A stretch of 64,000 nt of DNA from Phaseolus vulgaris (taxonomy: Eukaryota > Streptophyta > Magnoliopsida > Fabales > Fabaceae), in assembly GCF_000499845.2 (NCBI RefSeq), contig NC_023753.2, positions 9,873,791-9,937,790 on the forward strand. The letters run 5' to 3'. The notes under the pieces were generated by a model. It worked only from the letters and a program-made list of their open reading frames with translations, was not told the DNA's origin and made no database searches. Position numbers and translations under genes: made by a program. Shown here one piece after another: positions 23,706-35,520 of the stretch; the first letter of the stretch is position 1, and the number at the start of each line of letters is the position of its first letter.

Positions 23706-25349
23706 TTAATAAAACAACTTACTTTAAAAAAATAAGTGTAATTAATAAATAAGCTTTTAATAGCTTATAAAACAAAAATAACTCTCCAATAATATACAAA
23801 GTTTAGGATAAGAATACAATTAGTTATGTCTAAATTGAGAGACAAATTTTAGGGGCAACCAATGGTGTATTATTACGAGTCTATTAATTGTCAACAATTT
23901 TACTCTTTTGTTAAGAGATCTATTTATTATTAGTTATAATATAATATTTTTTGTCTATCTCTTTACATGTCTTTTCGATCTATTAAATTATAAATTTATT
24001 TTATTTACTATAATATATAACTAATCATAATGTCATCATTAAAAATGATAATACTTATAATAAAATATTAATATAATTAAAATTTGTTTTTCTAAATAGT
24101 TATTTCAAATAATTTGTTCAAAAAAGTAATTTAAGTAAAAACAATTTCCATTTAGTTTAATAGATCTTAATAAAAAACATAATTTTTTTTTTAATTTTGA
24201 TAATTTGATTCTTAATAAAATATGTAATAAAAACCACTCACGTAAATATTTGCTGGTAAGATTGCGTAGTACTCATAACATATTTTTAACAAACGGATGA
24301 GTAAAATATTCGTATATATCATCCACAAATATTTTTATCTTCAAATATTTTCGAGTAGATATTATTTTGTATTTTTAATCACAATCAAGAATATTTGTGA
24401 GTATATATATAAAAAATGGGATGAGAGTAAAATAATATTTTAGTAAAAAAGTAATTCTTAGTCATAATCTAATAATTAACATATCGAACAACGGTAAAGA
24501 AAGAACTGTGTGAATATTCAATTTGACCAATATGTTGGCTTGATCAACAACCAAACTAATGAATCTCTCATGCCACTTAAATTTATAAATTGTAATTCTG
24601 CTCATAAATCTAAAAATTCTGGATTTTTTTTTATATTTTTTAAAACGACTAATACTATATATATTAAGGTTATATTATACACAAACATGTATTAACGTTA
24701 ATATTATTTATGTGGTGTATGTTGAAATTTTCTTCATGAACTTTAAATTTAATTTAGTTTTATAAAAATTAATTCATAAAGTAAGATTTGTAATTACTTA
24801 TATATTCTAAAATATTTTATTTTCAAGAAAAGTGGACCTCTAACATATTACGAGCCTAATTAACACAACAACCAGATGTTATACACATCTTAATTAGCAC
24901 ATAAAAGCAAGAAATTGAAGAAAGAGTTTCATATATAAAATGAATAAACGCATGTACAACTAATCATAAAGTTTAAATTCTAAACCACAATGGTCTCATG
25001 CAAGTCCTTCAATTAGTACTTAATCAGTTTGGTCCTTGTCTGTTAATCGGAATTAAGAGGCTCCATCAATTATTGGTAAATTAATCAAGCACCTTACGAA
25101 ATGGAGGTACACATCATTCTCATTTCAATTCATGGTGGTATGTGTTACGAAAACGAAATATCACTGTATCATATTTTATAGAATACAGGAAAAAGATAGA
25201 TGGTACAGAGGCAAAATTGATGTTGAAGTTGAACTCTCTAATAATAAACCAAAAATAACAAGTTATTGTAAGCACGGCACCTAAATAGGGTCTTAATCTC
25301 TCTCATTTGCATCATTTATTTGTGTATTTGTGTATTGTTATTTTTATTA
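23706..25349. other. AT-rich intergenic DNA
   Basis: Apart from the fragment at 24737-24818 nothing is recognisable. The small frame at 24510-24695 has no domain. Confidence 0.5.
24737..24818 (-). repeat. Decayed TRIM-type LTR fragment
   Basis: 'tgaactttaaatttaattta', 'cataaagtaagatttg' and 'acttatatattc' follow the order of the LTR unit at 25505-25622. No partner LTR is adjacent, so it is probably a solo or broken copy. Confidence 0.45.
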
Positions 25350-25622
25350 CAATATAAACTTTAAACCTAATTCAATCCCATAAAATCAGTTTATAGGTGA
25401 GATTTGCACACATTTATATACAATGAAATAACTTCTCAAGTTGAGAGTGAGAATAAATCCAATAAACATTTGCTATGATAGACTTTAAATGACTCTGATA
25501 TCATATTACGAAGTGAACTTTAAACTTAACTCAACCTCATAAAACCGACTCATGGAATGAAGTTTACACCCATTTATATACAATGAAATATTCTCATCTC
25601 TAGTCGATAAGAAATTTCCAAC
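25350..25622 (-). mobile_element. TRIM-like miniature LTR retroelement
   Basis: Two related ~118-bp units (25350-25467 and 25504-25622) are direct repeats separated by only 36 bp. Both carry 'actttaaac', 'caatcccataaaa'/'caacctcataaaa' and 'catttatatacaatgaaata'. Immediately inside the right unit lies TGACTCTGATATCA (25490-25503), the complement of an initiator tRNA-Met primer-binding site (TGGTATCAGAGTCA type), so the element is on the minus strand with its 5' LTR at the right. LTRs of this size with almost no interior define TRIM elements. The LTR type is one I recognise from legume genomes. The LTRs are clearly diverged, so it is old. Confidence 0.7.
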
Positions 25623-25689
25623 TGTTTTTGGTGTAATCACTTTATCACTTTAAGTTAGCAATCCTTCTAATCCAATAGCAACAACTAGA

Positions 25690-25692
<3 letters not shown>

Positions 25693-25722
<30 letters not shown>
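25693..25722. repeat. (AT)15 microsatellite
   Basis: Fifteen AT units between 'gagcc' and 'gattgattg'. Confidence 0.9.
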
Positions 25723-25725
<3 letters not shown>

Positions 25726-26462
25726 TGATTGAGTTTTTTCATGGTATTTCAGCTCACACATGATAACTCAAGAGAAAAAAAAAGCGAGACCAAGCAATTA
25801 GTGACGTAAATTATATATTAGCTTTATCATTTAGTGGAATTTGTCGTTATCGTTGTCATCATTCTGTGTGTTATTGTAATCTAATTATATTAATGGAGTT
25901 TAGTAGGAAGTCGTGTTTGGGGCCCTATGAAAAGGGGTGGGAACAAAGATAGGGAAAATGGGCAAATGGAAGAGGATAAACCAATAATTTTCAATTATAT
26001 AAGAAAGATTCCATTAAGAAGTTTGGTGATCCATAACATAAAGACCAGAATAGTATTAAATTTATACGATACCTTATGCCAAATTAGCCATATTAAAGAT
26101 AAGTAGCCCTGTGGTTGAAGCCACTACGAAACAAAAAAGCATCAATATTAATAAATAAATACATATATGCAGATGATATTAGTAGATTATGAAGACAAAT
26201 GGGATATACACGAAAAAGATGAATAGCCCCAATGAACATGACAAAAAGCAACGTACCCACTTTTATTTTTCTTGAAACAACGACTCTGCACCAGCTACAA
26301 TCACTTTAAAACTCCCTTATTTTATCAATACATTGAACTCCTTTAAGCTATTTCCAAACGGGAAATTAAGTACGAACTGCCACCAATTGATAATTTATTT
26401 ATGTGTTAAATATGTTTTTTATCCGTATGCCAAAATAGTTTTCATTCTTAATCTAAATTTCA

Positions 26463-26646
26463 GAAATTTTTGATAGTAAGAAAATTATTAAAATGTGTTA
26501 TGAGAAATAAACAGATTTTCAGTATGAATTAGGATATGTTTGTAGATGTTATAATTATATAATACAATTCATACTTTGTAATTTAAAAAAAAATATTAGT
26601 AAGAATTTATTTTAATAATTTTCTTATTACAAATATTGAGAGATTT
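26463..26646. repeat. Small inverted repeat next to plastid insertion
   Basis: 'aatttttgatagtaagaaaa' followed by ttattaaaat (26463-26497) is inverted at 26607-26646. Upstream at 26404, TGTTAAATATGTTTTTTATCC resembles the MITE end seen in intron 8 at 9237. Arms of about 35 bp enclose about 110 bp without coding. It may be a decayed MITE. Confidence 0.45.
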
Positions 26647-26663
26647 CTTATTACAAGTATCAA

Positions 26664-26830
26664 GGAGGGGATGTCGAAGGTCGGGCTAGTGTCTGGAGTA
26701 AAGTCGTAACAAGGTAGCCATACTGGAAGGTGCGTCTGGATCACCTCCTTTTTAGAAAGAGCTCATGCTTGTTGGGTAGTTTGATACTGTTTCATATCAA
26801 ACAAGAAAGGAGTTTTGTCTGAATCAAATT
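26664..26830 (+). pseudogene. Nuclear plastid DNA fragment: 3' end of 16S rRNA
   Basis: The block containing AAGTCGTAACAAGGTAGCC, TACTGGAAGGTGCG and TGGATCACCTCCTTTT matches the 3' end of a chloroplast 16S rRNA, including the CCTCC anti-Shine-Dalgarno core. It continues through 'gagctcatgcttgttgggta', which follows 16S in plastid genomes, toward the 16S-trnI spacer. Only about 85 bases of the rRNA are present and several C-to-T or G-to-A type changes are seen against the plastid sequence as I know it. It is therefore a decayed nuclear plastid insertion, not an rRNA gene. The right limit is approximate. Confidence 0.87.
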
Positions 26831-29186
26831 TAGGTTTAAGATTTAGATCATGGAAAACTTTATATAATAGTATTTAACCATTTATTTTTTAAGACTTATA
26901 GCTCCACCGATTGATTAATAAGATGGTGACCTTGTTGTAATGATGTATGAAAAATATTGTTGAGGCTGTCTTTCTTGAAATCTATGGTTGTGTAGAGAAG
27001 GTGCTTTAGCCCAATACAAGGTATCTTTGACGTTGAATAGTGGAGGAGATGGAGAAAGCATCCTCTTAATTATGAGATGCTAAATGCGATCAAAGCAAGA
27101 CAAAAATGTCAAAAAAAGCAACAATTGACAAAAATCCATGAATTTATCTTTATGTCTGTTTGATTAGCAGAAGGGAATTTAATTAGGTGGGAAAAGTATC
27201 TTTCTGAAAGATTGGAGGTAAAGGATGAAACAGTAGGGGTGTAGGATTTTGCTGCATGATTACTTAAGAACTGCAAAAAAAACTGTTGAATAGTTGGTAT
27301 AAACACTGTCAACGTTAACTTTTTCACTGGAACAGTTGAACATATTTGTTGTCTGCTCATGCATGTGAAACAATGGTAGGGTCATGCTTTAGTCTTTTAC
27401 ACCATCTTATTAGATGGATTCATATTGGTCCAAATTGAATTTAGAGAGTAGTTCATCTTAGAGGTAAATGATGAATCATGTGTTACCACGTCATTGATAT
27501 CTTGAGAGAAATTATGATTCTCTTGGATGATGATGATGACACATGCATGAGGTAAATTGGTTATTGTCATTTTCTTTGGAAGGATTTTGAATTGAGTTTA
27601 CTTAGTTAGGGTATGTAGAATTGGTGGTTCAACTAATTGACTAGGATGATCCAACATATCTACAAATGGCATTGAATTAAAGTATATTTTGTAATCTGTG
27701 GTTCATGGATCATTATCTCAAAATCAAGTCTCTACATGGTTTGTAAATTAAAAGCCTCCCAAAGTATAAAGCAAAAATTGTATGGAAAAGAATGAAAATG
27801 GCCAAGAAGTCCCTAAAAGTTAAAAGGTAGGGTAGGTTACCCTCAATTACGGGGAATGGAAAGTAATGCCCACCAGATCATCTTCTCAGTCTCTCATGCT
27901 TTCACTTCTTCCTTTCTTATCTGCTAGTTAGGCTTTCAACACTATTGCTCAAAATTATATTAAATTATTTTTTTACATTTTTTAACTTTACATGTAATAT
28001 GATGTAAAATCCAGCACTAATTCGGTCTCATTTCTATTTAATGTTTGGAGTTTGTAGAATCTATGCGTTTGGTTATTTAATGTTTTTAATTGACGTTAGA
28101 TTATGTTTTCTTTACATATAAGTTGTTGTACCTCTAAACTCTAAAGTGATTCGTATTTATAAAAAAAAAAAAAATTCTTCATCTAAATTAGATATTTATA
28201 CACTTCTAGAATTTTCACCATTATATATATAAATAAATATATATATTATTTTAAAAATTTTCCTGAATTTACAATTTTCATGCTGTGTTTATACAAGTGA
28301 AAATGAAAGGAAAGCATCAGAAAATCTAGAGGATTTGACAAAAAGATTGAATAGTAATTCAAAAAGTTTGTGCCGACTGCCATGTTATGATTATTGAATT
28401 TTGTCAATATACGACTAAGAAAATAATGCTCTTATATAATTAGAATAAGAAATTATTTACTTTTTTTAGTTAGAAATTAAGGTTAATAACAATTTAAATA
28501 TATTTTTTTTTTAATCCTTTCAAACTTAACATCAAAAGCATGTATCTCTTTTTAAATAAAGGCATAAAAATATATAATTTTAATGAATTTGATGAAATAA
28601 CAATTAAGAAATTACCAATGGGTTAGCAATTTCTTATCCCAATAGGACAATTTAAGATAACTTTCCTTACAGTTTTTTTAAAAAAAAAAAAAATTGATGT
28701 AAAACTAATTTGGTGTACATCGAAATACTATAAACATTGTTTAGATTTATTTAAGTTTGATTAATTATCTGTAAAATACTATTTTAGTACTTAATATTTT
28801 AAAAATAAGTCAAAAAAATTCAAGCAATAATTTAAAATTAACAAAATTAATAATGTAAATACATTAGCATTTAAAAATTATCACAATTTTAAAAAAATAT
28901 TTTTCCTGTAATTTTTTTAACTATCACTATAATTAAAAATATTTCAGTTTTATATTAAATACACACGTAATTATTCATTAATTTCAAGAGAATGTTGCTA
29001 AAATAAAACTATTAGCTTTAAAATTAGACCTTTTTCATGTAATCATTAACCTTGATATCAATTTAAGTTTATTACAATAATATTTTTATTTTTAATTTAT
29101 AAACATTAAAAGTAGTGCGGACAATAAACAATATGTGAAACACTCATTTGGACATTGATACGACACGAACATAGAGATATGTATAA
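26831..29186. other. Intergenic DNA, no gene recognised
   Basis: Region 26850-27870 has a more balanced base composition than its surroundings, but no domain was found in any frame (the 83-codon minus frame at 27109-27360 is not convincing). The remainder is AT-rich with poly-A/T runs near 28155 and 28676. Confidence 0.5.
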
Positions 29187-29562
29187 CACTACAAGAAAAT
29201 CATAAAATAGAAACTAATTTTTAGATACAAAAATAATTAGTTACAATAGTAACTAAATTAGAGACTATTTTAGAAACTAAAAACAATTTTGGTTTCTAAA
29301 TTAGTTTCTATTATTCTTAAATAGTTTCTAAATTGGTATCTGCAACCAAGGTTTTAACTACCAATTATTTAGTTTTTAAATTTGGTAGCAAAAACTTTGG
29401 TTGCTAATTAGATACCAATTTAGAAACTATTTAACAATAATATAAACTAATTTAGAAACCAATTTTTTTTAGTTTCTAAAATGGTCTCTAATTTAGTTAC
29501 TATTGCAACTAATTATTTTGGTCTCTAATAATTGGTTTTTATTTCATGATTTTCTTGTAGTG
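29187..29562. mobile_element. CACTA-type MITE, 376 bp
   Basis: It starts CACTACAAGAAAATCAT and ends with the inverted complement ATGATTTTCTTGTAGTG, flanked on both sides by the 3-bp duplication TAA (29184-29186 and 29563-29565). CACTA ends with a 3-bp duplication are diagnostic of the CACTA/En-Spm superfamily. The interior is nearly palindromic throughout with repeats of 'tagaaactaattt' and 'ggttttaactaccaattatt'. No coding capacity. The ends match those of the larger element starting at 60632, which has the same TAA flank. Confidence 0.9.
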
Positions 29563-29565
29563 TAA

Positions 29566-32500
29566 TCTTTAAAATGTAGGACACGGGAACATGGATTTAT
29601 ATATTATATAATTATGAATTATATAATTTGACAATAAAGATTTATGTGCACTAAGTATGTTTCAGTTTTTGTTTGGAACAGACATATGTTTTTCATGGCT
29701 GGTTCAAAAGGATTTACTCCTTATTTTTATAATCATAATAAAAATTTATACAATAAGTTTGAGTTTTTAGAAAATTAATGTATTTCTCTTACTTAAAATT
29801 GTGTTAGACCCATGCTAGAATTGTCAGAAATTCAACGACATTTCACCAATATGTATCCTACGAGTATCGGTATCTAATACATGTGTTCGATACGGACATA
29901 CCCACCTTTTAAGTAAAGTGTCAAAGCTTCATTACATATCCTACTATAATATTTCTTTAAGTTGAGTTAAGTGTCATTAGGATAGAGTAATCTCATTGTT
30001 TTTATTCTTTCATCTTAACCTCCTCTAAAATTATTATTATTATTACTTTTATCTTTTTGTTGTTGTCTTCACTTATATAAACAACCTGCACTACATTTTA
30101 TCCTCATTTTTATTATAACAGCTATTACCATATAGTTTGTGTAGTTGTTTCTCTCACCCATATTACTATAACAATTACTACTATTATAATTATTTTAAAA
30201 AAAATTGTCCTCATTATTATCGAGAATTGTGTATTATATTTTCATCATAGTAACCATTATTTTATTATTATTACCACAACCTATTAAAACATGATTTTTT
30301 TAATCATAATACAAGTAAACATTGAATATATTTCTGTTTATAATATTGTTATTTTAACTTAGCATGCGATATTTTGACGATGATGTTGTATGAGTTGAGC
30401 ATGCGCTTGGGTTAGGTTCCACAAAGGAAAGGAGATTCATAACACCCAATGCAAACTGCCCCCACAGAACACTTACTATTCACATTCATATTTATATTCT
30501 AACAAGATGAAATTGCAATGTATGCATTTACAATTGCAGAATGTAGAAGCCACGATTTAAATTTCATGATGAGCTAATTAATTATACCTTTAGTTGTTAA
30601 GTTTATTTATGTTGGTTGGTCCATATCTTATTTATTGACAGGATAGTCTCTTGTTTTCAAGTTACATTATCTTATTTAATTAAGCAACGAAATGAATAAC
30701 AGATTCGATGTAGACAAATCAATATTAAATAAATCTATAAAAGATGAGATAACTTTATTACTTTTAATTTCATAATCAATATTAAATCCAATAGTACGAA
30801 GCTATGAACATGACTGGCGAGGCTGATGATAATGAAAATAAACATGGTAAGAAACTAAAAAAGCTTAAGAACAAAAAAATCAATCTGTGGTCGGAGACAA
30901 GTATGGCCACATATTTAAAATTAAAAATGAGAATGTAGCCGGTGAACCTTCATAGTTTCTTTGAAGCAGGGATGAAAATATAAAAGAGATTTACAAAACA
31001 AGCTTGAATAAAAAAAGTAAACTAGAATGGAAGAATGTGAGGCAATTTAGCACCCTGAATTTTGATTTTTAAAATTAAAAAAAAAATCACACTTGATTCA
31101 TGTTTGACCCTAAAAAGCTTAAACTCAGACACTTGGCCTTTTCTTTCTTGGTTTCTTACCCAAATAGAAAGGTAGAGTGGACACCACAATGTCTGTCCTC
31201 CAGAGAGCAAAGTATCCCACAAAGATTTTCCACCCTTTTTACACCACTTGTCCTTTTCACTCGACTCCCTAACCTTCTTTGTCTAATCCTCAAAAGTAAA
31301 GCTGCTATACTACTACTACTATCTGCCTTTTTTCTTTTCTTTTCTTTTTTCATTTTTCATTTTTCATTTTTTCCCTTCCTCCTGCTTCCTCCTATTTCGG
31401 TTTTTCCCTGCAACAAATCAAACCCCACGTCAACAAGGATTTTGCAATTCACAACATCAAATTCTTTACTCTTCAAGAATTAGACAGGGGTGAAATGAAA
31501 GTAATCATATTGCTTGTTTGGCAAACATAATCATTCCAGAGTTTGAAAGGAAAAGAAAAAACAGAAAACGTTTGGATTTTTGAGCATCTATTGAACATTC
31601 TCCCTTTATAGGGGACATGTGAGCAGTGAGCAGTGAGCGAATAGTGAATACCTTTTGTTCAGTTATTTTCTTTTTTTAAAAGAAAATCTGATCAAGTGCT
31701 CATGCCTGGTAATGTTGTCTCCATTTTCATTGCTCCCTTAATAGTCATAATTCCCCGAATCTCGCAAACCAACCAATTTCTCTCTGACTGCCCAAATGTT
31801 CTTTATTTGGTCAAAATTATGTAATAAAGTTAATTTCCCATATGAACCCCAGAAACATACTTATGAAAAGAGAGCCCCTACTCCATTAAAGTATGAAAAT
31901 TGGTTTCTGTGAAATCTCAGAATAATACAGTAATTTACAAAAATGTATTAGGCCCGGTCGTTTATTCCATGGCATAGAACACTACCATCTTTTGCTGGAA
32001 AAGATATTGAAGATATGCAACCAAATAATATACGGATAGAAGGAGGAAACAAGAAACGACAAAGCACAGGAAAAAAAGGAGCCTACTTAATTAGGGTATG
32101 ACCTACTACTAGTGAATATCAGAATTTGAATAAAATGACCTCTATGCCCTCTCTAATTAGTTTAGAATGTCCATAGTTAATTTGATTTACCCTGAAGCGC
32201 AAGGTTAATAGTCAACCACCCCACCCAACCGGCCTTGGCATCATGACATGAGAAGCACCTTTTCAGGACTACGGAAATACTTTTAAGGGTGTCCCGCCAT
32301 GATCTCATTCTTTATGATCAAAATACCCTATTAACATCTTCCAACTTCCCATCCTGCTTTTCTCCCTTTTGAATTAAATTGACCATAATGCCCTTTCCCA
32401 ATACTAACAACAAGTGTCGGTGGCCCGACATCACCTGTGTTCTTTCATCTTCCTTCTATACGACATATTGCCTGTTATAAGATTTCATAATATACTGAGC

Positions 32501-33016
32501 TAATAAGGACACAACTTAGACAAGTTCACGTCCACGCCTATACAGAAGCTGACAAATTCAGCACCTGTTCTTGATAACAATTCAATGTTAGTCAATGAAA
32601 TTCAATAGGGGTAGTTAGGATGAACCTGTGTCATATATACTTCGCTACAAGACATCCACAAGTAGGTCATCATCCCCCACCAATTCATTTTACAAATACT
32701 ATGTACAACAGTTCACCCATCACTACCGTTTCCCAAGAGATCAGCGAGATAAAAGATTAAAAAAAAATAGGAAGGGGAGGGTTCATTCGGTAAACAAGCT
32801 TTCAAGTACCTAACAAAATGACTCAACAGGAAAAAGAACTTAACAATGTTATTCTGTCATAACATCCACATAAATGCTTGTTTGATTTGATTAAATGGAT
32901 TAGTTGGACAATGCAATGTTGGGTATGTTTGTTTTATTAAAAGTGAAAACAAAAACACCCGAATAGAGATTAATTGGCACCATATTAATTTAATTAGGAT
33001 GCCTTCCCTTTGGTAA
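29566..33016. other. Intergenic DNA between MITE and phospholipase gene
   Basis: No gene recognised. 31300-31400 is a pyrimidine-rich tract (repeated 'ttttctttt' and 'catttttcatttttcat') that makes an open but low-complexity frame at 31100-31483. 31621-31650 has a short 'gagcagt' repeat. The DNA from about 32200 is less AT-rich. Confidence 0.5.
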
Positions 33017-33022
33017 TTTATT
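33017..33022 (-). terminator. Candidate polyadenylation signal of the phospholipase gene
   Basis: AATAAA on the minus strand about 135 bp beyond the stop codon. Confidence 0.45.
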
Positions 33023-33155
33023 CGGCGGGTCCCCTAAAACCCTTTCTTTGAAAGGATGTTTATAAATTATTGAGGTAAACACAAAACAAAACAAAACAAG
33101 ACAAGCAGCGGTTACCTTTTTCTTTAGGTTGATTCTTTGTAGTTTTGGCCATGGC

Positions 33156-35396
33156 CTAAGTCGCTTTTGGGGTAGCTTGCTTGAAAGCAACAGTGGGAGC
33201 TATTCTGCAGCTCCTCCTCTGATGCTCCTGGACAAGTTCTCCGGCAAACCAGTCAAGTTTCTCGAAGTTACTGTGCTCCCCTATTCTCTTTCCTCCAAAC
33301 AGCACTGACTCTACATTCTCCTGCTTCAACATCTCCTCTGCTATTCCAACCAGCATCTTTACGTTGCCGGGACTTGAATCTGTATCCACGTTGGGTCCAC
33401 AACGCCCCATACTGGATCCATTTGCCTGTCACATAAGAATCCCTCAGAACATCCATCATGTAAAACCGAAAAATACCCTGCTAAATATTACATTCATTCA
33501 TCTCTACATCATGGACGGTGTCAGTAAGATTTCAATGCCAGCCACCAGCATCATACACTCAAATGAAAAGGACAGAATGAACGACCATAAAAAGGAAATT
33601 AAATGACGAGATACACACATAAATTCAAATTAAAATAAAAAACTTTTGGTGATCACAATCCCAACTAATAAGGAATGGTTTATTAATAGTTATAACTACA
33701 ATTAAAAAGGTTTTCTACTTCACACGACACGGCTCTATTTAAGGAAGAGTCTGAATTGGGCTTTCCTTCAATGAATCCAACTGACAAAATGCAATTCAAT
33801 TATCAAAAATACCAACTTGTATGTGTATGTGTATCCATTTCATGATCAAATCCAAGTTGCTCAAGAATGGGAAGGTTTCCTTAACATGGAAACACAGATA
33901 AAAACGAACAAAAAGCACAGCATTAATTAACACCCATCCATCAATAGATATCCCATAACAAGTCCAAATCCAGCTATGCTATCCCATACACACTCATCAA
34001 CTTGCTACATCCAGACAACACACAACAGATCCCTACGGAAACCCCACACCCCTTACCCTCCGGCTGGTGTGAAATTGACTCCATTTAATACCCCCTTGAC
34101 GTTTATGGAGTTCACAAACTCAACCAGGTACCGGAAAAGAGAAAAAAAAATTGACACCCATTAACAGTTTTCATTTCCGTTTACTCAAATTATTCAAAGC
34201 CTAATTGTGACATTCTGACAATTGACAATTTGACTAAGCACAAAATTCAGTAACTGACCCCACCAGAAAAAATTAAAAATTAAAAATACCTGAATGCGGA
34301 CATAATTGGTGCTGCGGCTATGACCAAAGGCCATGGCGACGGCCTGGTCGACCAGTTCCGATGAACCGTCGCCAGAAATGCGGGCCATGGGTCGGGCCCA
34401 ATCCTTGGCCTTCCAGCGTTTGACGCGGTCAAAGTCGTAACTCACCTCCAAGAGTTGACCCGTTCCGAGAGACAGAACCAGAAGGTCCTCCACGCCTCGC
34501 ACAAACGGAAACTCTTGCTTGTTGTGCAGCACGTGCGTGATTGCGGCGCCTGTTGGGTTGCTCATCGCCAACCCTCCGTCCACCGCCAAGCACTTTGTCT
34601 GACCGTCCACGGAACGCATCTGAACCGGTTCAAACAAACCCGGTTCGGCCGAAGTCGCTCGACACACCTCCCACAACCGGAAATCGAAGCTATCCGTTTC
34701 CAACGCATCCGCACGTGAGAACAAAAACGGCGCCGTACTCGATAAGTCGTAGCACGGAATCAATACCGGTTTTATCGTGTCCTTCAGCGTCAAACTCCCA
34801 CCCTGCTCCGCCGTAAACGCTTCTTTCACAGCCTTCTCCAAACCGGCCGTCGCCGCCGCCACCGGACCGGACCCGCCTGAAAGCAACCTCTTCAGAAAGC
34901 CCCCACTGCCGCCCGTGCGGTAGAACTTGCTTCCTTTCTCCGCGAGAAACCGCCAGGTGTCTTCGGCGGCGAAAATCGGCCGTTGGTGGTCCTTCGTTGC
35001 GAAGAGCATCGCCGTGAAGATGCCACCTACACCGGCACCGGCAGCAACGTCGAAGTAGTCCGCGATGGTGGCGTTCTGGTCGCCGGATTTCTTCTTGAGA
35101 GCTGATTCCAGGTAGGCGAGGGCTTTACCGGCGAGAATCCCGCGCATGCCGCCGCCGTCGATGGCAAGAATGCATATCTTGCCGCGCTGGTTCTTGACGG
35201 AGGAGACGCCGTCCACAGCGGTGACGTTGGGCGGGGTCTCAGATTCCGGCTTGGGAGGTATTTGTTTGGGGAACCACAGCTTGGGATCGTCGTAGCCGAA
35301 GAGGAACTTGCTTTCGAGAATGGAGAAGATTTCGTAGCTTAGCTTATCTGTCTCAATGCTCGGCTCCTGCATTTCAAGCTCATTAGCGCAGTCCAT
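33156..35396 (-). CDS. Patatin-related phospholipase, group III (pPLAIII)
   Basis: A patatin-like acyl hydrolase expected to act on membrane glycerolipids. Two exons on the minus strand: 35396-34290 (369 codons) and 33425-33156 (89 codons and stop), joined at a GT/AG intron of 864 bp in phase 0, giving 458 residues. The patatin core starts near residue 74 (ICILAIDGGGMRGILAGKAL); the DGGGMRG oxyanion loop is at 80-86. Where classical patatins have GxSxG, this protein has GAGVG at 120-124, so glycine replaces the nucleophilic serine, a known trait of plant group III patatins. The DGG motif (AVDGGLAMSNP) is at 273-275. No signal peptide or membrane segment is obvious. Upstream 35397-36250 probably holds the promoter and 5' UTR. 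The exact family member cannot be named from sequence alone. Confidence 0.93.
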
Positions 35397-35512
35397 TTTC
35401 CCTCTTCTTTTTCCTTCAAAAATTTTACAGGATTTTTTTTATGAAACAAGAACGCAACGCTTTTTCTCTTGTTTTCTCTTTCAAACCAACACAGGGAGGT
35501 TCGCCGGCATGC

Positions 35513-35520
35513 TATTTAAA
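35513..35520 (-). promoter_or_regulatory. Possible TATA-like box of the phospholipase gene
   Basis: The minus strand reads TTTAAATA about 120 bp before the start codon. It is the only TATA-like word at a suitable distance. Weak evidence, based on position and composition. Confidence 0.3.

Noticed and set aside
26695..26755. A 16S rRNA gene
   Set aside because: Only the last ~85 bases are present, with mutations, followed by plastid spacer; it is an inserted fragment.
27109..27360. 83-codon minus-strand frame
   Set aside because: No domain and an AT-rich, Phe/Ser-biased composition expected by chance.
31100..31483. 127-codon plus-strand frame
   Set aside because: The frame is kept open by low-complexity Phe/Ser-rich pyrimidine tracts and contains no domain; a UTR or promoter is possible but unsupported.
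34455..34816. Plus-strand frames over the phospholipase exon
   Set aside because: They are shadows on the opposite strand of the GC-rich patatin exon, without domains.
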